Assembly: GCA_964418595.1 (NCBI GenBank)
Contig: CAYQMF010000105.1
Coordinates: 1 to 24,731, forward strand
Direction of reading: 5' to 3'
Length of the DNA stretch: 24,731 bases
Source of the DNA: CAYQMF01 sp964418595
GTDB lineage: Bacteria; Planctomycetota; UBA1135; UBA2386
The notes under the pieces were generated by a model. The model saw only the letters and a list, made by a program, of their open reading frames with translations. It was not told where the DNA came from and ran no database searches. How positions within the stretch are numbered: the stretch's first letter is position 1; each line of letters opens with the position of its first letter. The translations under genes and the position numbers were made by a program. Below, one piece after another: positions 10,714-21,244 of this stretch.

Positions 10714-13700
10714 ATGACCGAGTCCACGGGCAGTCGCAACGAACCCGAGGTCGCGCCGACCGACATCGCGATCGTCGGCATGGCGGCGCGCGTGCCGGGC
10801 GCCAACAGCCCGCGCGAGCTGTGGGCCAACGTGCGCGGCAAGGTCGAATCGATCCGTCGCTACACCGACGACGAACTGCGCGCGGCGGGCGTCGACGAGA
10901 CGCTGCTCGCCAACCCGCACTACGTGAAGGCCGGTGGCCCGATCGACGCGATGGAGATGTTCGACGCGGCGTTCTTCGGCTTCGGGCCGCGCGACGCCGC
11001 GATCATGGATCCGCAGCATCGCCACTTCCTGGAGTGCTGCCAGGAGGCACTCGAGGACGCCGGCCTGCCGGCGAGTCGCTTCCCCGGCGCGATCGGCGTC
11101 TTCGCCGGCTGCGGGATGGGTGCGTACTTCGCCTACAACGTGCTGAGCCATCCGGAGCTGCTCGAGAGCGTCGGGCTGTTCCTGCTGCGGCACACGGGCA
11201 ACGACAAGGACTTCCTGCCCACGCGCGTGTCGTACTGCCTCAACCTGCGCGGTCCGAGCGTGGCCGTGCAGACCGCATGCTCGACGTCGCTGGTGGCCGT
11301 GCACATGGCCTGCCAGAGCCTGATGGCGATGGAGTGCGACATGGCGCTGGCCGGTGGCGTGACCATCGAGCAGCCGCACCGGCACGGCTACCTCTTCAAG
11401 GAGAACGAGATCCTGGCGCCGGACGGCCATTGCCGGGCCTTCGCCGCCGAGTCGCGCGGCACGGTGCTCACCAGCGGCGCTGGCGTGGTCGCACTGCGCC
11501 GTCTCGCCGATGCCCTGGCCGACGGCGATCCGATCCACGCGGTGATCAAGGCGACCGCGGTCAACAACGACGGGTCCGGCAAGGTCGGGTATCTGGCGCC
11601 CAGCGTCGACGGACACGCCGCGGTGGTGGCCGAGGCGCTCGCCCTGTCGGGCATCGACGCGCGCTCGATCGCGTTGTTCGAGGCGCACGGCACCGGCACG
11701 CAGGTCGGCGATCCGATCGAGATCGCGGCGCTCACCCAGGCGTACCGCGAGCACACCAAGGACCGAGGTTTCTGTGCCATCGGCTCCGTCAAGACCAACA
11801 TCGGTCATCTGGACACCGCGGCCGGCGTCGCCGGCCTGATCAAGCTGGTCGGCGCGGTGCAGCACGGCGAGCTGCCGCCGAGCCTGCACTTCGAGCGCGG
11901 CAATCCGATCATCGACTTCGCGTCGAGCCCGTTCTTCGTGAACACCGAGTTGCGCCCGTGGCCGAAGGGCCAGGGTCCGCGTCGCGCGGCGATGAGTTCG
12001 CTTGGCGTCGGCGGCACCAATGCGCACGCGATCCTCGAACAGGCTCCGGCGCCCAAGAGCACGCCCGCGGCGAGCCCGTGGCAGCTCCTTGTGGTGTCGG
12101 GCAAGTCGGCGCGATCCGCCGATGGCAACCTGGCGCGGCTGCGCGCGCACCTCGCGGCGGAGCCGGAGATCAACCTCGCCGACGTCGCCTACACCCTCGA
12201 GGTGGGCCGCGAGGCGTTCGAACACCGGCGCGCGGTGGCCGTGCGCGATGTGCGGCACGCGGTCGATGTGCTCGGCAGCGGCGATGTGCGGTTGCTCGCG
12301 CAGGGGACGGCGACCGCGACGCGGCCGACGGTGGTGTTCATGTTCCCCGGCGGCGGCGCCCAGCACCCGGGCATGGGGCGCGCGCTGTACGAGCGCTTCG
12401 AGACCTACCGCCGCGCCCTGGACCGCTGCCTCGAGCTGTTGCCGCGCGAGGTGGCCGTGCAGGTCCGCGAGTTGCTGTTCCCGGCCCCGGGCGTGACCCT
12501 CGCCGACGAGGTCGTCCAGCATCCGGTGCGGGCGCTCCCGGCGCTGTTCGCGACCGAGTACGCGATGGCGCAGCTGCTGATCGGCTGGGGCATCGAGCCC
12601 GACGCGTTCACCGGGCACAGCCTCGGCGAGTACACCGCGGCGTGCCTTGCCGGCGTGATGAGCCTCAGCGACGCGCTCTCGTTGCTGGTGTTGCGCGCGC
12701 GGCTCCAGGCGTCGGTGCCTCCTGGCGCGATCCTGAGCGTGCCGCTGCCGGAGTCGGAGCTGACGCCCTTCCTCGACGGCGAACTGTCGTTGGCGGCGAT
12801 CAACGGCCCGGAGCTGTGCGCCGTCTCTGGACCCGACCATGCCGTTGCCGCCCTGGAGGCGGTGCTCGAGGCGCGGGGCGTCGACAGCAAGCGCCTGCGC
12901 ATCGCCGTCGCCGCGCACTCGGCGATGCTGGATCCGATCCTCGACGAGTTCCGCGCCGGCGTGCGCAAGCTGAAGCTGACGCGGCCGACGGGCCGGTTCC
13001 TGTCGAACCTCACGGGGACCTGGGCGGATCCCGACGAGGTCGTCACCGCCGACTACTGGGTGCGGCACCTGCGGCACACCGTCCGGTTCAGCGATGGGAT
13101 CAGCACCGTGATGGCCGACGAGCGCTGCCTGCTCATCGAGGTCGGACCCGGCACGACGCTGGCGACGCTGGCGCGCATGCAGAAGCTCCGCCGTGGCTCG
13201 CACGAGATCCTCTCGAGCATGCGGCATCCGCAGGACTCGGCCGACGACGCCCAGGCCGCGCTGCTCGCGGTGGGGCGCGCGTGGTGCGTCGGCGTGGCGC
13301 CGGCTTTCGCCGCGCTGCGCGGGCCCGCGCCGCGGCGTCGGTTGTCGTTGCCGACCTATGCGTTCGATCACCAGCGCTACTGGCTCGAGCCGGGCAGCGG
13401 CCGTTCCACGGCGGCCGCGGACATCAGCCTCACGCGCGTCGCCTCGATCGACGACTGGTTCCACCGCCGGGCGTGGGTGCTAGCGCCCCTGACGCATTCC
13501 GCGCCCGTCGAGAAGACCCGCTTCCTGTTGTTCCTCGATTCCGACGGGCCCGGCCCCGCCCTCGCCGACGCGCTGGTGGCTGACGGACACGAAGTTGCGC
13601 TCGTCGAGCGCGGGCCGCAGTTCGCGGCCACGGGTCGCCGGCGCTACGCGATCAACCCCGACGAGCGGGTCGACTACGAGGCCTTGTGGGCCGACCTCGC

Positions 13701-16700
13701 GGGCGCGGACTTCGTGCCGGAGCACGTGGTTCATCTCTGGACCGCGCGGGGACGGCGGGCCAGCGCCAACGGCAGCGCCGGCGTCGAGGAGTCGCAGGTG
13801 CTGGGCTTCTACAGCCTGCTCCTCCTGGCGCAGGCGATCCTGGATGCCGACATCGATGGGGCGCTGCGCCTGACGGTGGTGACGTCCGGGTCGCAGCGCG
13901 TGGCCGACGAGCCCGCGCCGTGCCCGGAGCACGCGACGGTCCTCGGCCCCGTGCTGGTGCTGCCGCGCGAGTTGCCGACCGTGACGACGCGGTGCGTCGA
14001 CATCGAGCAGCCGGCACGTCGCCGCCGCTTCGATGCCAGGAGCGAAGCCGGGCGCGACCTGGTCGCCCGCCTGGTCGCCGAACTCGGCGACACGAGCCGC
14101 GATCAGATCGTCGCGCTCCGTTCGATGGGACGCTTCGTCCAGCGCATCGAGGCGGTTGCGGTGCGGGAGGCCACCAAGCCGCTCCCTGTGGAGGCGGGCG
14201 GGACCTACCTGATCACCGGTGGCCTCGGCGGGATCGGTCTCGAGGTGGCCCGCACCTTCGCCGCCAACGCGGCTGGCGTGCGGCTCGCGCTCCTCACCCG
14301 CACCGGACTGCCGCCGCGCGCCGAATGGCCGGCCCTGCAGGCCGCCGGGGGCAGCGGCGCCGCGATCGCGGCGATGCGGGCCGTGGGCGAGCTGGAGAAG
14401 GCCGGTGCGTCGGTGATGGTGGTTCGCGGCGACGTGGGCGATCCCGATGCGATGCGTCGGGTCGTGACCGACGTGACCGCGGCCATGGGGCCCATCCGGG
14501 GCGTCGTCCACGCGGCCGGCACCGTCATCGACGGCGTGATCTCCACGAAGCAGCCGACCACCGCGGAGCAGGTGATGTCGCCCAAGGTGCGCGGCACACT
14601 CAACCTGGACGCCGCGCTCGAGGACCAGCCGCTCGGGTTCTTCGTGATGTTCTCGTCGACGAGCGCGGTGCTCGGTCTGCCGGGGCAGGTCGACTACACG
14701 GCGGCCAACATCTTCCTGGACGCGTTCGCGGCGGCGCGGAGTCGCCCCGGCGGCCCGCAGTACGTGGCATTGGGTTGGGGCGTGTGGGCCGAGGTCGGCA
14801 TGGTGGCTTCCGCCATGCAGCGCGAATTGCCCACGAAGGCGCGCGACACGGGTCACCCGTGGCTCGGCGTGTGCGTGGCGGACACGCCACAGTCGGCCCG
14901 CTACGAGGTGACCTACCACGCCCGCAACATCTGGCTCCTCGACGAGCACCGCGTGAAGGGTGGGCGGGCGCTGGTGCCGGGCACCGGCTACTTCGAACTC
15001 GCGCGGGCGGCGCTGCACAAGGGAACGGTCGGCACCTCGATGGAGGTGCGTGACCTCTCCTTCCTCGCGCCGCTGGAGGTCGACGATGCGGTGCCGTCGC
15101 AGGTGGCGATCGAACTGGCCCACGGCGGCGGCGAGCAGCGCTTGAGCGTGCGGGCTCGCGCCGACCAGGACGGCGGTGGCTGGCGCGAGTGCGCGACTGC
15201 GCGGCTGGGCTTCCTCGACGAGCGGGCCCCGACGCCCCTCGACGTCGGCGCGATCCGCGACCGGTGTCGCGTGAGCCATCGCACGTTCGCGCCGTACGCG
15301 CAGGAGACGCGGCAGGAGCGACACATCGACTTCGGCCCGCGGTGGAAGGTCTTGCGCTCGCTCGAGCTGGGCCGCCACGAAGCGCTCGCGGGCCTCGAGC
15401 TCGTACGTGAGCACGCCGACGACGTCGGCGTGATCCCGCTCCACCCCGCGCTGCTCGATCTCGCGTGCCACTGTGGCCTGCCGTTGCTGCCCGGCTACGA
15501 CCGCAGCGACGATCTGTTCGTGCCGATGGCCGTGAAGCGAGCCCGCGTGTTCGGGCGGTTGCCGGCGCGGATCGTCAGCTGGGTCCGCGTCGACAAGGAC
15601 GCGACCGCGAATGCGGAGATGATCGCGTTCGACGTGACGATCGCCGCGATGGACGGCACCGTCCTCGTGGAGATCGAGCAGTTCCTGGTGCGGCGGTTGC
15701 GCGATCGCGCGGTGATCTCGGCGCGGCGGCCGGGCGTACAGGCCGACGAGACGCCGGCGCCGGCGCGCGAGGCGACGCAGGACGAGCTGTTGCTCACTGC
15801 CCTGCGCGCCGGCATCCGCCCCGGCGAAGGGATGGAAGCGCTGCGTCGCGTGCTCGTGCACCGTCTCGCGCCGCAGGTGCTCGTCACTCCGCTGCGCATC
15901 CAGGCATTGCGGGAGCGCGTCGATCGGATGGCGGCACCCAAGGGGACCGACGGCGCGCGCTTCGCCCGCCCGGAACTCGAGAGCAAGTTCGCGGCGCCGC
16001 GCAACGACATCGAGGCCAAGGTCGCGGCCCTGTGGCAGGACCTGCTCGGCGTCGACCGGATCGGGATCGCGGACGACTTCTTCCAGCTCGGCGGCCAGTC
16101 CCTCATCGCGGTGCGCATGTTCGCGCGCGCGAAGAAGCTGTGGGGGGTGGACCTGCCGCTGGCGACGCTGTTCGAGGCGTCGACCGTGGAACGGCTCGCT
16201 GCCGTGATCGCTGCGGAGGCGGGGATCGACGCGTCGGTGCAGGTCGGGGCCGCGCCCGGTCCCGGCACCGGGTCGGCGCCGCGTCGGACCTGGACCACGC
16301 TCGTGCCCATCCAGACCAAGGGCGCGCGCGTGCCCTTCTACTGCGCGGCGGGTCAGGGCGGCAACGCCATGAACCTCCGCCACGTCGCCGTGCACCTCGG
16401 CGAGGACCAGCCCTTCTACGGCCTGCAGGCGCGCGGCGTCGATGGGCGGTTGCGGCCGCACGAGACGGTCGAGGCGATGGCGGCGGAGTACGTGGCGGAC
16501 ATCCGTCGCTTCCAGCCGAACGGGCCGTACCGCATCGGTGGCTACTCGGGCGGCGGGACCGTTGCGTTCGAGATGGCGCACCAGTTCGCCGCGGCGGGCG
16601 AGCGCGTCGACGTGCTGGTCTTCCTCGACTCGTACAGCCGGGCGATGCCGGTGCGCTCGAAGCTGGATCGCCTGCGCTTGCACGCGCGGCGGCTGCTGAA

Positions 16701-17160
16701 ACAAGGCCCCGGCTACGCCTTCGAGAAGCTCCGCGACCGGCTCGTCCTGCACGACTTCGCGATTGCCAGGCGGATCCTGCTCAAGCCGTTCCGCCGTTGG
16801 TTCCCCGACCGCTTCCGCGAGGACTCGATGATCTACTCGTGGGGCGACGCGTTCCTGCGCTACCAGCCGCGGCCGTTCGATGGCGTCGGCCATCTGTTCC
16901 GCGTGAAGCTCGACGAACAGGCCCAGTGGAGTGGCGTGAAGGTCGAGGAAGACCTCGGGTGGCGGTCGCTGCTGCGCGAACTCGTCGTGTGTGAAGTTCC
17001 CGGCGACCACAACTCGATGTGCCAGGAGCCGAACGCGCGCGTGCTGGCTGACCGCCTGCGGGCCTGTCTCGACGCCGCGGGCGAGCGCCCCGCGCCGGGC
17101 GCGAGCCCGGTGATCGATGACGCTCCGACGGCGCCGGTGCAGCTCAGCCGTTCGTCGTGA
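10714..17160 (+). CDS. Type I polyketide synthase, one module: KS-AT-KR-DH-carrier-TE
   Basis: The 2148-residue protein has these domains. KS, about 16-450: Cys189 in TACSTS, His325 in EAHGTGT, His365 in NIGHLD. AT, about 530-830: Ser636 in GHSLGEY, with VAAHS at 732-736 where malonyl-type enzymes have HAFHS, so malonyl is likely but not certain. A structural subdomain and KR, about 925-1375: nucleotide loop TGGLGGIG, Lys1291, Ser1315, Tyr1328. DH, about 1395-1670: His1412 in DEHRVKGG and Asp1582 in HPALLDLACH. Carrier: Ser1796 in LGGQSL. TE, about 1860-2125: Ser1945 in GGYSGGG, Asp1972, His2099 in GDHNSM. All catalytic residues are present. The module would take the formylglycyl unit, add one malonyl unit, reduce and dehydrate it, and release the product by hydrolysis or cyclisation. 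There is no ER domain. KR before DH is uncommon. Iterative use cannot be excluded. Confidence 0.94.
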   Translation: MTESTGSRNEPEVAPTDIAIVGMAARVPGANSPRELWANVRGKVESIRRYTDDELRAAGVDETLLANPHYVKAGGPIDAMEMFDAAFFGFGPRDAAIMDPQHRHFLECCQEALEDAGLPASRFPGAIGVFAGCGMGAYFAYNVLSHPELLESVGLFLLRHTGNDKDFLPTRVSYCLNLRGPSVAVQTACSTSLVAVHMACQSLMAMECDMALAGGVTIEQPHRHGYLFKENEILAPDGHCRAFAAESRGTVLTSGAGVVALRRLADALADGDPIHAVIKATAVNNDGSGKVGYLAPSVDGHAAVVAEALALSGIDARSIALFEAHGTGTQVGDPIEIAALTQAYREHTKDRGFCAIGSVKTNIGHLDTAAGVAGLIKLVGAVQHGELPPSLHFERGNPIIDFASSPFFVNTELRPWPKGQGPRRAAMSSLGVGGTNAHAILEQAPAPKSTPAASPWQLLVVSGKSARSADGNLARLRAHLAAEPEINLADVAYTLEVGREAFEHRRAVAVRDVRHAVDVLGSGDVRLLAQGTATATRPTVVFMFPGGGAQHPGMGRALYERFETYRRALDRCLELLPREVAVQVRELLFPAPGVTLADEVVQHPVRALPALFATEYAMAQLLIGWGIEPDAFTGHSLGEYTAACLAGVMSLSDALSLLVLRARLQASVPPGAILSVPLPESELTPFLDGELSLAAINGPELCAVSGPDHAVAALEAVLEARGVDSKRLRIAVAAHSAMLDPILDEFRAGVRKLKLTRPTGRFLSNLTGTWADPDEVVTADYWVRHLRHTVRFSDGISTVMADERCLLIEVGPGTTLATLARMQKLRRGSHEILSSMRHPQDSADDAQAALLAVGRAWCVGVAPAFAALRGPAPRRRLSLPTYAFDHQRYWLEPGSGRSTAAADISLTRVASIDDWFHRRAWVLAPLTHSAPVEKTRFLLFLDSDGPGPALADALVADGHEVALVERGPQFAATGRRRYAINPDERVDYEALWADLAGADFVPEHVVHLWTARGRRASANGSAGVEESQVLGFYSLLLLAQAILDADIDGALRLTVVTSGSQRVADEPAPCPEHATVLGPVLVLPRELPTVTTRCVDIEQPARRRRFDARSEAGRDLVARLVAELGDTSRDQIVALRSMGRFVQRIEAVAVREATKPLPVEAGGTYLITGGLGGIGLEVARTFAANAAGVRLALLTRTGLPPRAEWPALQAAGGSGAAIAAMRAVGELEKAGASVMVVRGDVGDPDAMRRVVTDVTAAMGPIRGVVHAAGTVIDGVISTKQPTTAEQVMSPKVRGTLNLDAALEDQPLGFFVMFSSTSAVLGLPGQVDYTAANIFLDAFAAARSRPGGPQYVALGWGVWAEVGMVASAMQRELPTKARDTGHPWLGVCVADTPQSARYEVTYHARNIWLLDEHRVKGGRALVPGTGYFELARAALHKGTVGTSMEVRDLSFLAPLEVDDAVPSQVAIELAHGGGEQRLSVRARADQDGGGWRECATARLGFLDERAPTPLDVGAIRDRCRVSHRTFAPYAQETRQERHIDFGPRWKVLRSLELGRHEALAGLELVREHADDVGVIPLHPALLDLACHCGLPLLPGYDRSDDLFVPMAVKRARVFGRLPARIVSWVRVDKDATANAEMIAFDVTIAAMDGTVLVEIEQFLVRRLRDRAVISARRPGVQADETPAPAREATQDELLLTALRAGIRPGEGMEALRRVLVHRLAPQVLVTPLRIQALRERVDRMAAPKGTDGARFARPELESKFAAPRNDIEAKVAALWQDLLGVDRIGIADDFFQLGGQSLIAVRMFARAKKLWGVDLPLATLFEASTVERLAAVIAAEAGIDASVQVGAAPGPGTGSAPRRTWTTLVPIQTKGARVPFYCAAGQGGNAMNLRHVAVHLGEDQPFYGLQARGVDGRLRPHETVEAMAAEYVADIRRFQPNGPYRIGGYSGGGTVAFEMAHQFAAAGERVDVLVFLDSYSRAMPVRSKLDRLRLHARRLLKQGPGYAFEKLRDRLVLHDFAIARRILLKPFRRWFPDRFREDSMIYSWGDAFLRYQPRPFDGVGHLFRVKLDEQAQWSGVKVEEDLGWRSLLRELVVCEVPGDHNSMCQEPNARVLADRLRACLDAAGERPAPGASPVIDDAPTAPVQLSRSS

Positions 17161-17852
17161 GCTCCGGCGCGGGCGAGCAGGCGGAGTCGATCGACGCGGA
17201 ACTGCGACGCGGGCTGCTCGCGGGGTTGTCCCTGCACGTGGCCTGTGCACTGGGCGAGGATGCCGAAGGCTTCGTGGCCCGGCCAGGAGAAGCGGCGCTG
17301 ATCGCCGGCGCCGCACCGCGCCGCCGGGCGGATTTCGCGCGCGGTCGCGTGGCGGCCCGATGCGCGCTGATGACCGCCGGCGTGGGCGAGGGGCCGCTGC
17401 TCGCCGATGGTGATCGCGTGCCGAGATGGCCGTCGGGGTTCGTGGGCAGCATCGCGCACAGTGGGGAGTTCGCGGTCGCGGTCGTCGCACGCGCCGGCGA
17501 GTTCCTGGCACTGGGAGTCGACGTGGAGGTCGCGACCACGCTCGCGGAGGCGGAGCAAGCCCTCGTCCTCACCCCGTCAGAACTTGCCGTGGTCGCGGCG
17601 CTCCCCGCGGTCGAGCGTGGTCGCGCCGCCCTGCGCTACTTCTGCGCCAAGGAGGCTGCGTACAAGGCCGGCTTCCCTGCACAGCGCCGCATCATCGAGT
17701 TCACGGACATGCACATCGAGTTCGACGGCGAGGCCTTCGAGGCGCGCTGGGGTGACCCGGCGGCGGCGAGCTTCACCGGGCGGTGCGCGCGTGTGGCCGG
17801 CATGCAGTTCGCCGTCGCGTGGCGGCGCGTCGGCGCTACGGCATCTCGTTGA
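17157..17852 (+). CDS. Sfp/EntD-type 4'-phosphopantetheinyl transferase
   Basis: The 231-residue product moves phosphopantetheine from CoA onto the carrier-domain serines, here presumably Ser1492 of the NRPS and Ser1796 of the PKS. The visible family motifs are FARGRVAARCAL near 61-72 (a CoA-binding Arg region), GSIAHSGEFAVAVV near 97-110, the magnesium pair Asp122 and Glu124 in LGVDVEV, and KEAAYK at 165-170 with Glu166 and Lys170. The type is full-length and single-copy, not AcpS, which is about half that size. The GTG start overlaps the PKS stop (GTGA), so it is the third gene of the same operon and almost certainly dedicated to the assembly line. Its 3' end overlaps the convergent deacetylase gene by 17 bases. 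Confidence 0.93.
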   Translation: MSSGAGEQAESIDAELRRGLLAGLSLHVACALGEDAEGFVARPGEAALIAGAAPRRRADFARGRVAARCALMTAGVGEGPLLADGDRVPRWPSGFVGSIAHSGEFAVAVVARAGEFLALGVDVEVATTLAEAEQALVLTPSELAVVAALPAVERGRAALRYFCAKEAAYKAGFPAQRRIIEFTDMHIEFDGEAFEARWGDPAAASFTGRCARVAGMQFAVAWRRVGATASR

Positions 17853-18618
17853 GCTTGGCGGTGAGCACGGCGAACTGGTTGGGCGTGCACACGTAGAACG
17901 CCTCCGCGAACTTGACGTTGTGGCGCATGCCGCGGAAGCGGTTGAGTCCCATCGCTGCGCCCACGTAGTCGCGGTCGTCGATCTGCGACACGTACGCGGC
18001 GATCGCCTGTTCCTTGGCCTCGGCGACCGCGGAGATGTCGACGGCGGCGTTCGGCCACAGCGCGGTCCACACCTCATACGCCCAGATCGCGCCGCTCCAG
18101 CGCGCGCGGCCGGCCGCGTCGGTCACGGCGATCGCGGAGGCCTGGTGGTCGCGGTGCGCGTCGGCGGGGAACGGGCAGAAGATCAGGTCGGGCTGGAACG
18201 CAGCGATGGTCGTCGCGAGCTTGTCGGCGATGTCGCGTTCGTGGCGCATGAGGCGACCGTCTGGGTAGCCGTAGACCTCGGTGGTCTGGTAGCCCACGAG
18301 TTCCTGGACCCGCGTCATCTCGGCGACCCGGGTCGCCGATAGCGAGCGGCGAAAGGCAGGGTCGGTGGATGGTCCGGCGCTGTCCGACACGAAGACCACG
18401 TGCAGGGTCGAACCGCGCTCACGGTGCAGGAGCAGGGTGCCGCCGCACGGGATGACTTCGTCGTCCATGTGCGGCGCCACGACGAGGACGCGGGCGGGGA
18501 AGACCTTGCGCAGTTCGCTGTTCGAGCGGTGAGTGGCCCGCCACAGCGATGCGAGGAAACGGCTCGCGATCGCATCGCGAACCCGCCCGATCAGGGAACC
18601 GCCGCGCCCGTTCTTCAC
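17836..18618 (-). CDS. PIG-L/LmbE-family deacetylase
   Basis: The 260-residue product belongs to the zinc-dependent deacetylases that act on N-acetylglucosamine-type substrates and on small molecules such as mycothiol and bacillithiol precursors. The metal motif is APHMDDE, with His50, Asp52 and Asp53 (the family motif is usually AHPDDE). The second is AHRDHQ with His155, Asp157 and His158. Hydrophobic strands LVVAP and LHVVFVSDS flank the first motif. The GTG at 18618 is chosen because it gives a normal length. It has no clear ribosome site and lies within the loop of a hairpin. The reading frame stays open further upstream, but that sequence runs into the dehydrogenase gene. The substrate is unknown. 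A role on the formamido product of the neighbouring operon is conceivable but unsupported by co-transcription. Confidence 0.85.
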   Translation of the reverse strand: MKNGRGGSLIGRVRDAIASRFLASLWRATHRSNSELRKVFPARVLVVAPHMDDEVIPCGGTLLLHRERGSTLHVVFVSDSAGPSTDPAFRRSLSATRVAEMTRVQELVGYQTTEVYGYPDGRLMRHERDIADKLATTIAAFQPDLIFCPFPADAHRDHQASAIAVTDAAGRARWSGAIWAYEVWTALWPNAAVDISAVAEAKEQAIAAYVSQIDDRDYVGAAMGLNRFRGMRHNVKFAEAFYVCTPNQFAVLTAKLNEMP

Positions 18619-18630
18619 AGGGCGGTTCCC
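18594..18630 (-). promoter_or_regulatory. Hairpin around the deacetylase start codon
   Basis: Perfect 10-base arms (GGGAACCGCC at 18594-18603 and its complement at 18621-18630) flank a 17-base loop. The loop contains the proposed GTG start of the deacetylase at 18618-18616. In the mRNA this would put the start codon in the loop and the region just upstream in the stem, which could lower translation. If the true start lies further in, this is instead a second terminator-like hairpin. Confidence 0.45.
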
Positions 18631-18635
18631 ACGAT

Positions 18636-18672
18636 CCGCCGAACGCGGATGTGTCCATGGCGTGTTCGGCGG
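18636..18672 (-). terminator. Hairpin after the glutamate-semialdehyde dehydrogenase gene
   Basis: Arms at 18636-18647 (CCGCCGAACGCG) and 18661-18672 pair over 12 bases with one G-T wobble, with a 13-base loop. On the minus strand the hairpin begins 10 bases after the dehydrogenase stop. No T tract follows, so it may be a Rho-independent terminator of weak type or an mRNA-stabilising structure. It sits directly next to the hairpin at 18594-18630. Confidence 0.45.
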
Positions 18673-18682
18673 TGTCGTTGCA

Positions 18683-20308
<1,626 letters not shown>

Positions 20309-20372
20309 GGCGAGGATGCTACGGCCGTGCCCGTCGGTCACAACCGCGCGCGGTCACGCGACCGGAAGTGCG

Positions 20373-21176
20373 TCAGATCTCGATGCGCGGTCGCGCCGGC
20401 GCAGGCGGAGTCGGCGGCGCGCCGTGGAAGTTCAGGATGATGTCGCCCGGACCGTGGTGGTGGACCTGGACGGTGCCGGCGCTCGTCTGCACGGTCGTCC
20501 CCTCGACCGTGGCGGGCGGCGCGCTGGCGGCCGCACTTCGCGCAGCCGCGAGTTCGGCCATGGCGGCCTGCAAGCGCGCCTCGAGATCGCGTTGCGCCGC
20601 AACGGCTGCGTCGCGGGACTGCGCGAGGTCGTGGTGCATGGCATCGATCTGGGCGCGGAGCGCAGCGGTCTCCCGCTCCCGTTCGGTTGCCGCGGCGCGG
20701 GCCTGGTCGACGCTGTCCGCGGCGCGCTTCTCGGCAGTGCGGCGCACGGCGTCGAGTTCCTTGCGGAACCGGTCGTCGAGGTCGGCCTCGCGCTGCGCGG
20801 CCGCCTTCGTCACCTCCATGAACCGCGCCTCGGACTCGCGGGCCTGCGTCGCGCGTTCGTCTTCGAGGCGCTGCCGCGCGGCGGTCTGCTCGGCGAGCCG
20901 GGCGCTCAACTGAGCGGTTTCCTGCGCGCGCGCCTGCAGCTCCGTCCGCAGCGCCTCCTGCTCGCGCCGCACCTGGTCGAGCGCCGTGGTCTGCGCGGCT
21001 GCGTCGCCTTCGGTGCCGTGCATCGACTTCAGGTGGGACTCGACGCGGGCGAGGGCGGTCTCCAGGCGCTTGACGGTTTCGCGCATGCGGTCGCTATCCT
21101 GCGCCGGCGGCGACAGTCCGAGGACGGCGCACGTCGAGATGACCGAGGCGAGACGGATGGCATTCTGCATGGGCAT
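20373..21176 (-). CDS. Secreted coiled-coil protein of unknown function
   Basis: The 267-residue product begins MPMQNAIRLASVISTCAVLG, which looks like a secretion signal. Cys16 lies in ISTC, a poor match to a lipoprotein box. From about residue 30 to 215 the sequence is rich in Ala, Arg, Glu and Gln with heptad-like spacing (ETVKRLETALARVESHL, ARLEAQ-like stretches), so a long coiled coil is expected. A short Ala/Pro/Thr stretch follows, then a beta-like tail with VQVHHHGPGDIILNFHG and a Pro-rich end. I do not recognise the family. A periplasmic scaffold or an envelope-associated protein is possible. The ATG at 21176 has AGGAG at 21190-21186 nine bases upstream; an ATG six bases further in is the alternative. 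It precedes the P5C dehydrogenase by 64 bases on the same strand. Confidence 0.8.
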   Translation of the reverse strand: MPMQNAIRLASVISTCAVLGLSPPAQDSDRMRETVKRLETALARVESHLKSMHGTEGDAAAQTTALDQVRREQEALRTELQARAQETAQLSARLAEQTAARQRLEDERATQARESEARFMEVTKAAAQREADLDDRFRKELDAVRRTAEKRAADSVDQARAAATERERETAALRAQIDAMHHDLAQSRDAAVAAQRDLEARLQAAMAELAAARSAAASAPPATVEGTTVQTSAGTVQVHHHGPGDIILNFHGAPPTPPAPARPRIEI

Positions 21177-21204
21177 GGCGGCAGGCTCCTGGTGCTCTGC
21201 GCAC

Positions 21205-21233
21205 ACGATCGAGTTCGGCGCAGTGTGCGTCAA
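21205..21233 (-). promoter_or_regulatory. Candidate promoter of the coiled-coil protein gene
   Basis: On the minus strand TTGACG (21233-21228) matches 5 of 6 positions of a -35 box. After 17 bases, GATCGT (21210-21205) matches 3 of 6 of a -10 box. The start codon lies 28 bases further on, with the ribosome site between. The region is the 78-base gap between two divergent genes. A 7-base inverted repeat (CGCACAC at 21200-21206, GTGTGCG at 21223-21229) overlaps the promoter. Confidence 0.35.
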
Positions 21234-21244
21234 CCGGCTGCGGC

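Noticed and set aside
13480..17511. Open frame of about 1340 codons on the minus strand opposite the PKS
   Set aside because: Same reason: Arg/His-rich sequence without domains, mirroring the PKS code.
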